This document shows positions 11,455-21,410 of a stretch of DNA of 64,000 bases, in pieces. Position 1 is the first letter of the stretch. The number at the start of each line of letters is the position of its first letter. Made by a program: the position numbers and the translations under genes. The notes below the pieces were generated by a model. The model saw nothing but the letters and a program-made list of their open reading frames with translations. It was not told the origin of the DNA and ran no database searches. Source of the stretch: Rachicladosporium sp. CCFEE 5018 (taxonomy: Eukaryota; Ascomycota; Dothideomycetes; Cladosporiales; Cladosporiaceae); contig KZ111145.1 of the NCBI GenBank assembly GCA_002077045.2, positions 159,481-223,480 of the forward strand, read 5' to 3'.

Positions 11455-14400
11455 ATGGACGGCTCCGCGTTCGAGATGGACGTCAGCGATGACTTTGAGC
11501 CGAAGCCTCTCCCAAAGGCCGTAAGTTATATAGGCGCATCAACGATTGTCACATGCTGATAATAGGACAGAAAGCCAAGCCTGCGGCAAAGGTACCGGCG
11601 AGAAAAGCACCTGCGACCAAGGTAACGAAGCAAGCGACACTCAAACCCACAAAGACAGCACCCAAGTCGAAGAAGCGCGCGCAACCGGACTCTGATGACG
11701 AGAACTCCGACCACGATGACCCTTCTTTGAACGACGACTCTCTTTTGTCGAATACGCCACCATCAGCCAAGAAGCAGAAGAAGGCACCTGTTACCAAGAA
11801 GGCATCGAAGCCGCTGATGGAGATTGAGAATGAGAGCAACGGTTACGATGGCGCAGATACGAAGGTCTCGGCAGGGAAGAAGGGGACGTCGTCAGATCAA
11901 TACCAGAAGCTCACACAGCTTGAGCACATTCTCAAGCGCCCAGACACTTACATCGGCTCGGTGGAGAAGACGACAGAGCAGATGTGGGTGTTCAACTCGG
12001 AGACTGAGAGCATGGAAAATCGCAAGGTGACTTTTGTACCTGGGCTGTACAAGATCTTCGATGAAATACTGGTGAACGCCGCGGACAATAGGCAGCGCGA
12101 CAAGAACATGAACGAGATGCGGGTAGTGGTAGATCGTGAGGCAGGCCTGATCTCAGTGCGCAATAACGGTCGCGGAATACCAATCGAGATGCATGCGAAG
12201 GAGGGCATCTACATCCCAGAGATGATCTTCGGTCACCTGCTCACGTCCTCGAATTATGACGATGAAGAGGCGAAGATCACAGGTGGTCGCAACGGGTACG
12301 GTGCAAAGCTCACGAATATCTACAGTACGGAGTTCACATTGGAGACGGTCGATACAAAAAGCAAGCAGAAGTACCGTCAGACGTGGCGGAAGAACATGAG
12401 CGTGATGGGTGAGGCTAAGATCACGGCAGCTGGAAAGTCGGATGACTACACCCAGATCACATTCAAGCCTGATTTCGCCAAGTTTGGAATGGACGAAATG
12501 GACGACGACTTCGAAGCTCTGGTGAAGCGCAGAGTCTATGACATGGCAGGGTGTGTCTCTGGGGTGAAGGTGTGGCTGAACGAGAATCGCATTAAGATCA
12601 GCAAGTTCAAGCAGTACATGGAGATGCATACCAACGCCATCAAGACCGAGAACATTGCGGACAAGGGCAAAGCGCCTGAGCAGGTCATTCTGACAGACAA
12701 TCCGCACGAGCGATGGGAGATCGGCTTTGCAGTCTCAGATGGCTCCTTCCAGCAAGTCTCATTCGTCAATTCGATCGCAACGACACATGGCGGGACGCAC
12801 GTCAACTTCGTAGCAGATCAGATCATCGACAAACTCGAGGAGATTGTCAACAAGAAAAACAAGGGTGGTGTGAAGCTCAAGAAGGCGCAGATCAAAAACC
12901 ACATTTTCCTCTTCGTCAACTGTTCAATCGTCAACCCGGCGTTCACCTCGCAGACCAAGGAGCAGCTCACGACGAAGGCGAGCGCTTTCGGCAGTAAGCC
13001 TCAAGTCAGCGACAAGTTCTTGAAGGAGATCGCGAAGACCGAGGCGGTCAACAACATCATTCACTTCGCTCAGCAGAAGGGTGACAAGCTGTTGGCAAAG
13101 TCTGATGGCAATCGGCGGCAGCGTATGAACAACTCGAAGCTGACTGATGCGAACAAGGCTGGCACCAAGGATGGATGGAAGTGTACCCTCATTCTGACTG
13201 AAGGTGACTCTGCATCGTTGCTAGCCCTGGCGGGCCGTGCAGTAGTGAATCCAGATCTCTTCGGCGTATTTCCCCTGCGTGGTAAGATGCTAAATGTACG
13301 AGACGCATCCATCGACCAGATCTCAAAGAACGCAGAGATCCAGAACATCAAGAAGTTCATGGGCTTGCAGCATAAGAAGGACTACCAAGACACCAAAGGT
13401 CTGCGATACGGTCACCTTATGATCATGACGGATCAAGATCACGATGGTTCGCATATCAAGGGTCTACTCATCAACTTCCTGCAAGTCCAGTTTCCTAGCT
13501 TGCTGAGGCTGCCCGGCTTCTTGCTGGAGTTCATCACTCCCATCGTGAAGGTGTGGAAGGGCGATCAAAAGAAGCCGAAAGCCAAGCATGACTTCTTCAC
13601 GATGCCTGAGTACGAGAACTGGAAGCTTCAACCTGGTCATGAGAAGGGCTGGGATCACAAGTACTACAAAGGATTGGGTACATCGGATACGACAGATGCC
13701 GAGATTTACTTCGCCGACCTGGACAAGCATCTTAAGCAATTCCACACCATGCAGGATGGCGAGCCTGAGCTCCTCGATCTGGCATTCTCGAAGAAGAAGG
13801 CAGATGCACGGAAAGGTTGGCTGGCAGCGTTCGAGCCGGGCACCTACCTTGACATGTCTGGTACTGATCAGATCACGTACAACGACTTCATTAACAAGGA
13901 GCTCATTTTGTTCTCCATGGCTGACAACCAGCGTTCGATCCCATCTGTGGTCGATGGACTGAAGCCCAGTCAGCGGAAGGTGCTGTACACCTGCTTCCGC
14001 CGCAACTTGAAGAAAGACATCAAGGTTGTGGAGTTGGCTGGCTCAGTCTCCGGTCTGACAGCCTACGCATATGGTGAGACGTCAATGCAGCAGACGATCG
14101 TCGGTCTAGCGCAGACCTTCGTCGGATCGAATAACATCAACTGTCTGGAGCCTAGTGGCAACTTCGGTTCCCGTCTCCAGGGTGGTAACGATGCTGCGAG
14201 TGCCCGATACATCTACACCCGCCTGTCGCCCTTCGCGCGGCGCATCTTTCACCAGACCGACGAGGCTCTCTTGACGTACAACACAGACGACGGCAAGACA
14301 ATTGAACCTGAGATGTACTCTCCGATCGTGCCCATGGTCCTCATCAACGGCGCCGACGGCATCGGTACAGGATGGAGTACTTCCATTCCCAACTACAGCC

Positions 14401-16325
14401 CTGTCGAAATCATTGAGAACCTCAAGCTTCGCATGCACGGCAGCAAAGAAGACATGAAGCCCATGATGCCGTGGTTCCGTGGCTGGACAGGCGAGACGCA
14501 GGTCGACAGCGAGGCTCGCTTCAAGTTTACCGGCCGCGTGACAGAGACCGGCAACTGTGAGGTTGAGATCACTGAGCTGCCTGTGCGGTACTGGACGCAG
14601 ACCTTCAAGGATAAGCTTGAAGACATCATCAAAGCCGAAAAGACGCCCTCCTTCATCAAAGACTACACCGAGTACAACACGCCCTCGAAGGTTCACTTCA
14701 TAATCAAGATTGAAGAGAAGCGTTGGGCTGAAGTCTCGCGCGGTCTGGTCGAGGCGTTCAAACTCAGCTCTACCATGTCGACCACCAACCTCGTCGCCTT
14801 CGATCCCGAAGGCCGTCTGGCAAAATACCCAACCGTACTAGACATCATGGAGGAGTTCTACGCGCACCGGCTGAAGATGTACCAGAAACGCAAGAAGTAC
14901 ATGCTTGATGAAATGCAGAAGGACCTTGAGCGCTTGAGCAATCAAGCCCGCTTCATCAAGATGATCATCGACGGCAAGCTCATAGTGTCCAAGAAGAAAA
15001 AGGCTGTGCTCGTGGCGGAGCTGCAGAAGCTTGATTTCACTCGCTTCCCCAAGATCGTTGACGCGAAGAAGGAAGGCGAGTTCGAAGCCGTTGTCACGAA
15101 CAACCATGAAGACGACGAGGACAGTGTCGAGACTGCTGCGGGCGCAAGCGACTACGACTACCTCCTTGGCATGGCCATCTGGTCCCTTACACAAGAGAGA
15201 GTGGAGAAGCTCCTACGACAAATCGGCGACAAGGAAGACGAGATTACCGCTCTCTCCGCGAAATCGCCCAAGGATCTCTGGACGACAGATCTCGATGCCC
15301 TGCTTGAAGAGTGGCAAACCCAGCTCGACGAAGAAGTCGCCCGCGAGAAGAAAGTTCGCGCCAAGGGCCGCAGAGCCAGCGCGAAACTCGGCATCGGTGC
15401 TGGGAAGGGTGAAAGCAAGAAGCGGAAGGCGAATGAGGACAGCGATGACGAGACTGATGGGAGCTTTGCGGTCAGTAAGAAGGCCAAAGCTGCGCCGAAG
15501 CCTGCAGTCAAGAAAGCAGGCGCAACGAGTAATTTGCTCGCTATGGGGATAGGGCTTGTGAACGGGGTTGAGCAGAAACCTGTGGTGGGACCGCCGGCTG
15601 AGCAACAGCAGACGCTGGATAGTTTGGTGGTTAGGAAGGCGGCGGTGCCTGTTAAGAGTGCTGTGGCTGCGCTGGCTGCTGAGAGTAAATCTGCAGCTAT
15701 CGTGGAGGAGCTAAGCGATGAGGATATGGAGGATGTGAAGCCACTGAAGGCTGCGCCTGTTCGGAAGGCGGCTGCGGAGCCAGCATCGAGGAAGGTCATC
15801 AGCGACGACGACGACGACGAAGTGGAAGATGCTCCGCCCGTCAAAGCTACTTCGCGCAATGCTGCTGCGCCCAAAGCCAAGCCCACTCGCACAGCAGTCA
15901 TCAAGGACGACGAAGACGACGACAGCCTTCTCGACTCTCGCACCTCCGCCCCTCCAGCCCCGGCTCCAGCAGCAGCAGCCAAACCCCGCGCCGCCCGCGC
16001 AGCAGCCCAGAAGCCAAAGGCTTACGCAAATATGATTGACTCTGACGATGACGACGCCTCAGCCTCAGACCTCCCAGACGTCTCCGCAATGGTCAAAGGC
16101 ATCGGCCCCCCTTCAACCTCAGAAGGCGCAACGCGCTTCTTCCACCCTGCCACTGCTGGCACTGCTGCGACGAGCAGACCTGGTAGCAGCACCGCGGCGG
16201 CCGCAGCGTTGGCGAAAGCGAAGGCCAAAAAGTCAGTCGTGGAAGACGAGGACATCAGCATGGACGAAACTGAGCTAAGAAGGCGACGTGGCTATGTGGC
16301 ACGGGACCAAATACTATGGACCTGA
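11455..16325 (+). CDS. TOP2: DNA topoisomerase II (copy A), altered N- and C-termini
   Basis: Exons 11455-11520 and 11571-16325, 1606 aa. GHKL ATPase domain with DEILVNAADNRQRD and NGYGAKLTN motifs; TOPRIM domain with the LTEGDSAS glutamate and TDQDHDGSH acidic cluster; catalytic Tyr902 in SARYIYTRLS; coiled-coil gate; acidic/basic C-terminal tail. It passes one duplex through another in chromosome segregation and transcription. Two oddities. The ATG used by copy B is ATT here (11443-11445), so translation should begin four codons later at 11455. At 16274 the duplication ends, and the tail of about 190 residues is replaced by 17 unrelated residues (from ELRRRRG to QILWT). The enzymatic core is intact, so it may still be active, but C-terminal regulation or nuclear targeting may be changed. 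Confidence 0.9.
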
Positions 16326-17333
16326 CCGAAAAGGGAAGAAGCGACCGAGCACACCTACGCTGTGCAACGAGCCGCACCGATGGGAAATATGCGAGAACTG
16401 GTGCAATGAGCTGTCTAGAAGGCTAGTATCTTAATTTCTTGTCACCGTTTGTACAGCAAGTGCTCAGCAGCCGTCCATATCGCCGAACAAGTCCAAGGGT
16501 TCAATTCCATGGGCGGTTCTGCTACACCGCTCGGCGGTGCAGCAATGGACACGGGAGCAGCAGCTGTTGATATGGTAACGACAGCAGGTCGAGTCCTTGA
16601 ATGAGAGCGCTAACCCGGTGAGAGCCATGGGTCGGTGTTGAGTCGAGGCAGACTCAGACAAGACAAGGCTTTCGCGACTCCGACCATCACGTCGTAGGGT
16701 ACATCGAGATTGCTTCATTAAACGGCATGTGACCCCAGTCATGTCTCCCTGACGTCTGAGGTTGTTGTGAGAGCCTGGGCGGCTGAGATCATCGTGACAC
16801 CTGCCAGTGTCGAGATCTTGAGCCCGATAGTCTGCTCGAACGCTCAAAACGCCGTTGCGACTTTGGATCGAACAGGTCGACCGTAGCATGGAGGAGGTCC
16901 CGATGTTGCGAGCGATCTGGCAAATTCCTCTGTGATCGCGGTTCGTAAGACGGTGGTCGCCCACACGTGCTTTGTGTTTTGTCGTGTCCAGCTTCTCACT
17001 AACGAAGTTGTGCGGAAACTGTCGCCACAGCAATATCAATACGTGTCTTACAGGAAGTTTTAGAACCTCGAGAATGCAGTCCGACATGTACTGCACTGTC
17101 GATGATGCTCTGTGCTTTGACGCGTCGCCGTTTGACTTCGGTAGTTTGGATGAGACGCGCCTTCTCCTGAAACAAATACGACAAGGTTTTCGACTCTGCG
17201 ACCTACCATCATTCATGCTCACCTACATTGCTGCTACACAATCGCAGCCTCTTACAGTCTCCCAGTCTTACCCTGTGATCTGATCTGTGATATCTCGTCA
17301 GACATAGTGGCGAAAGGCGTCCCCAAGAGCGCG
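16326..17333. other. Unassigned sequence right of the block A breakpoint
   Basis: About 1 kb after the truncated TOP2. A 252-codon minus-strand ORF (17222-16464) exists but has a Cys/Arg/Ser-rich, low-order composition and no recognisable fold; I treat it as chance. No transposase, LTR or tRNA was seen. Confidence 0.4.
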
Positions 17334-18809
17334 ATGCTCAAGCTAGCTTTCCCTGGCCTCATAGATGTACCTCTGCTCCAGCCTACCGACGTCGCTAAAC
17401 TGACCGAACCGATCCTGGATCTACTTGCCAAGCAGGCAGACTAGCGACAAGACCTAGGTGATATCACCATCTTGTCCTATAACGAGCACGCGCAATACGA
17501 GACTTTCCTACGACTTGCTCAGTGGGCGAAGAACGGTGCCTACACTCCTTTCCTGAGCACTAATACAACCAAGCTCCTAGTTCGCCGCCGTGGAGAGACA
17601 GCAGACTAGACTTACGAGCCGCGCAAGCACGAAAATGACGTTTCCTGCTCTTCGACCGACGATACATATACGTGCTTCACTACCGAAGTCAAGATGCTTA
17701 TGCTGGGCATTAGATCCAAGCAGAAAGAATTGCAAGCCTATGCTACTCGCAATATCATGTTCCGATATCCTATCTATGCACGAGAGCTACTCTGGTTCTT
17801 AGATGCACTCGCTCGCTGTGGTATTGACAGCCTATCTGGTCCCGATCCGAAGCTCGCCATCGCAGTAAAGACGCGCATTGTTCTTGTCAAGGAGCAGCTC
17901 ACTGCCGACAATGATCTACCCAGCATCCTCCGCAGGCTGGTGAAACCAAGGACCCATCTAGCAGCATTAGTGCCAGACATGGACAGCGCGACGGTAGATA
18001 AGGTACTCGAGACCTGTGCGCCAGTCGATGCCGCTGCACTACTTGAGGCCTTTGTGAAGACTCATCTCACTAATTCCATGTCAAGCACATCCTCGGCCAC
18101 GAGCGAGACCAACAATGGCAGGACCGCGCCACCAGTTGCCTCCCGTCCCGAACCTGCGACCACAGCGCCTCGCAGCGTGGAGACTGCACGCAAACGTGAC
18201 GATCACGACGCGACGCATGCTATTTACTCCGCCATCGGAGAACACCGCATACTGATAACACCCTCGGCCGGCTACGGCACTCTCCGTAGAGATAGAAACG
18301 GCACTGAACGCGTTGAGGCACGCAACAAGGACTTTCAATTCGAGAAGGGTGAGGTCTTAGTACAGAGCTCAAGCGCGCGCTTCGTGGCCAGTGGCTCACG
18401 CAACATCATTGTCGAGAACTGCTACGGCGAGGTAGGTGAGGTCTATGGCAACTTACAGTTCGTGCCATTGCAGCAGGCACTGGAGAAAGTGTACGGAACG
18501 TCGCGCTCTGACTACGGAGCCTCGCGCTCAGAGCACCCTCCTAGTTTCAGTAACGGGGACGCAGACTCGCGTGGTCGCTGGGGAGGTTCGTGGAGTCGGG
18601 ACTTCAGGTCCGAGAACGCCGGGCCTGGAGCTCACGATCATCGCAGGAGGTCTGATGAAGCGTATGGGCGTCTCAATGGCGCTGGCCCACGCGCAGTGAA
18701 AGAGGAAGATACGGAGGTGAATGGAGGGAGGCCGGTGCCTCATGGGATCAAGCGGCCGAGGGAGGAAGCCGATGATTTATTGGAGCAGCTTGAGAGGAAT
18801 TTGACTTAG
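17334..18809 (+). pseudogene. SH3-like-domain family member with two in-frame TAG codons
   Basis: Reading straight through 17334-18809 gives one protein of about 491 codons with TAG at 17442-17444 and 17607-17609. It is homologous along its whole length to the minus-strand gene 20972-19406: both share MLKLAFPGL near the start, a YPIY.RE segment in the middle, and a KGEVL..GE.GEV.GNL module resembling an SH3 fold at about 335-375. Both end in a KR.RE.AD...LE. tail. The part after the second stop (17694-18809, 371 codons) is fully open. Both TAG codons could come from CAG. The usual start is also missing: ATAGTG stands where the paralogue has ATGGC. Most likely a decayed gene; a shorter product from 17694 or stop readthrough cannot be excluded. 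Function unknown. Confidence 0.6.
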
Positions 18810-19405
18810 CTATGCGGAACGAGACTACGTCTGGAGGTGTCTTGCGCTACTATCGACTGGGCTGCGAGTATCGATTCGCTGTTGCTACACTGGAGAGAAA
18901 GCTTGACTGTATCGATGCGCAGCTGGTAGCGAGTTGTGACTCTCGAAAGTACTCTGATCCAGGAGTCACTGCTGCGATTCGTATGACAGACGCAGAGGCT
19001 AGGACTCGCTACTAGTGAGAAAGATAAGTGGAAAAGACAAGCAACGCGAGGTAGCATGTGAAGTGCATAGGCAATGCTAGCTACAGTATCACGAGCAGGG
19101 TCAAGTAGACAGCTGACCATTCGATTCTTTTACTCCGATCCCTCTTGTACGTGAGAAGTGCCGCTGTCAGCATGGCTGCCCCCATAAAGCCATCTGCCTC
19201 ATACCCAACGAGAGAGCGAACATGTGACAGCGGCGACAATGCCATGCACATGCCATTAAGGATGTACTAGCCCACTCCACAGTCCTCTCGCCGTGTCGTC
19301 AGCAGTCGTCACGCGATTGTCGGCGTTTTTCGATCACAGCCTGGTCGCTGTAACCATAGTCGTGGTGCCGACGACCTTGTTCGGGTCCTCGCACCGAAAT
19401 GACCC
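18810..19405. other. Spacer between the two tail-to-tail SH3-like paralogues
   Basis: About 600 bp between two convergent gene ends. Nothing recognisable apart from short chance ORFs. Confidence 0.5.
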
Positions 19406-20972
19406 TCATTCACGGCGGCTAAGTCGCTTCCTCTCCAGTTCCTCGAAAAACGCATCAGCCTGCTCCCGCGAACGCTTCGCGCCACTCGACGCAAGTGTGT
19501 CCTCCCTCTGCTGCTCGCCCATGTTGTGCGTGCGCAGCACCTCCGCGGGGTGATGCATACGACGTGGATCGCGCAGGGGTTCCCCAGGTGCACCGCGAGA
19601 TCTCAGCGTATCCAAAGATTCTTCGTCGATCCTGGCGAGGGCGGTTGCTGGGATGGTCCTGCGCATTATGGTGGCTCGGACGGCTGAGGCCCGATCCCTG
19701 AACCGTGGCTAGCGATGTCTGCACAGGTCTGTGTTGCATGGACGGCGCCTGCTCTGGCCTGAAGTCACGATCCAACGCATCCTGGAATGGTCTGATTCTG
19801 AGATTACCAAATACCTCGCCTATTTCTCCACGAGCATTCTGAACGACTACGTTTTTGGCGCCGTTGACGATCGATGGTATAGCAGGCATGATAAGCAGCA
19901 CCTCGCCCTTCACGAACTTGAAGTCCTCATTGCGGTATGCGAATTCCCTGCCGTCGACAGCTTTGCGCAGAGTACCAAAGCCGAAGTCACCGGGCATGAC
20001 AATGCGGTACTCTTCAATGGCTGCGAAGACCGCGCGCGTCATATCGTGAGCGGCCTTGTCATCGATGGTGGTGATGGAGCTGCGTGGGGTATCGCTTGCA
20101 CTCTCGATGGGCCGCTCCAACATGGTGATGGTATTGAGCTGGACATCCGGGGCGGATGCGGATGCTTTGGTGTCCGATGCGAGCTCGCCTCTGGGCGCCA
20201 TGAGCTGCGTCTTGACGAAGGCGTCTAGCAGGCTTGCGGCGTTTGGTGGCGTGGCCTTGGGGTTGGGAGCGCAATGCCGAATGAGCCTCTTTATAGTGGA
20301 GTCGTCCATGGTGTCCAGTAGAGCAACCATCTCATCCTTAGGACGCACGAATGTACGCAACATCTCCGGCAGGGTAGGATCAACTAGTAACTCTGCCCTT
20401 AAAAATGCTGACCTTGGCTGCTATAACTGAAGCAAGTCCTTGTCGACCGCAGCCAGAGTCACCTCTCTACGCGTGAGCGTTTTGATCAAGTGGAGTACTT
20501 CTCGGGTATAGATAGGATAGCGAGACTTGATGTTCCTCGCCGAGTACGCCTGTAAGCCTTCATGTCCAATCTCGATGCTGAACACTAAGACTTTGACCTC
20601 CTCAGTGAACAGGTTGAAGGTCTCATCAGTCGAGCGGTACGGCTTGCTCTCGTGCGCCTTCGGATCGTGGCGCTCTTGTGCGTTGTTTTTGCGGAGAATG
20701 AATAATGTTGATGCATCCTTGGTAAACGGCGTGTACGCGGCTGACTTAGTGAACTGTACAAGGCGCAAGAACAGCTGGTAGTTCTCATGGTCGATGAAGG
20801 ATAGCACTACCATCTCTCCGAAATTCTGCATTGTGTCCTTCTGCTTCACCAAGTAGGCAACAATGGCGTTGCCGAGCTTTGTGACTTCGGCAGGCATGAG
20901 CATAGGGATATCGACAAGACCTGGGAATGCCAACTTGAGCATGGCGCCTGGAGGGATCGTAGAGGATGCCAT
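19406..20972 (-). pseudogene. Second SH3-like-domain family member with an in-frame TAG and a frameshift
   Basis: Start at 20972 (MASSTIPPG). The first 183 codons are open, then TAG at 20423-20421, then the same frame stays open past 19700. Across the TAG the reading aligns with the plus-strand paralogue without a gap, so an intron is unlikely. The SH3-like module (EDFKFVKGEVLLI and ARGEIGEVFGNL) lies in the second part. Near 19610-19708 the reading moves to another frame, which carries the family C-terminus (AKRSREQADAFFEELERK) and stops at 19406. With one stop and one frameshift this looks decayed or affected by sequence error. The bases after the stop are CAG CCA, a known readthrough-favouring context. 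Function unknown. Confidence 0.6.
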
Positions 20973-21410
20973 GTCTTCGGATTGGGGAGTATGCGTTGCC
21001 GCGGAGTGAGAAGGAGAGTCAAGAAGTTGTCCTTGTAGTAGTGACGACTCGAATATAAAGTCAAAGTGAGAGTGACATAGACGAAGTATTCGACAAGCGA
21101 GGGAGCGTTGAAGAATCCGATGGAAGATGCCAAAGATTCTTCGACGGACTTGGCGGAGAGTGTAGGCAGGTACGACCCAATGCTCTGCATACTTGCCCGT
21201 GCACCACGCCGAGATGCATGACAATCTGTAGGGGTCCGCAATCCTGCAGCGCTCATATAACCAAGACTGGGGCAAGAAATAGCTACGTTGATGGCCCAGT
21301 GAGAAATAGATCTCAACGTACCTTGCAAATACCAGCACCACTCCTGAATTATTATTGCACATCAGTCAGACCGTGTTTGGTGAGAGCTCACACCCCTTGC
21401 ATGCGCCAGC
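20973..21410. other. Intergenic between SH3-like gene 5' end and amidase 3' end
   Basis: About 440 bp. It should contain the promoter of the minus-strand SH3-like gene. The open frame continues upstream of 20972 to 21362, but the sequence there has no homology to the paralogue. Confidence 0.4.

Larger units (their letters stand above)
4376..16273 (+). repeat. Segmental duplication, copy A (~11.9 kb, direct)
   Basis: Collinear with 30373-42262 at an offset of about 26.0 kb: same four genes, same order, same orientation, same introns. The right edge is sharp. After the shared GACGAAACTGA the copies part at 16274 (copy A GCTAAGAAGG, copy B TTGGGGCAAG). The left edge is at or beyond 4376 and cannot be resolved because copy B begins directly after the N gap. 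Divergence is uneven along the block. No transposon ends or terminal repeats were recognised at the edges. Confidence 0.93.

Noticed and set aside
15158..15982. 274-codon minus-strand ORF over the TOP2 tail (similar at 41222-41971)
   Set aside because: Shadow of the Lys/Ala/Asp-rich TOP2 tail, which yields Ser/Ala/Leu-rich antisense frames.
4376..16273. Large transposon or Starship-like element carrying the four genes
   Set aside because: All four cargo genes are housekeeping or metabolic, and no transposase, tyrosine recombinase, terminal repeats or target-site duplications were seen at the edges.
16464..17222. 252-codon minus-strand ORF beside the block A breakpoint
   Set aside because: Composition is Cys/Arg/Ser-heavy with no hydrophobic core, no family motif, no supporting introns or homologue in the window; most likely chance.
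20421..20423. Intron that would skip the TAG in the minus-strand SH3-like gene
   Set aside because: The frame continues without a break and aligns with the paralogue across the stop, and no fitting donor lies just upstream.
17334..20972. Biosynthetic or defence gene cluster in the accessory zone
   Set aside because: No core biosynthetic enzyme, NLR, or effector nuclease is present; the genes are a paralogue pair next to an amidase.
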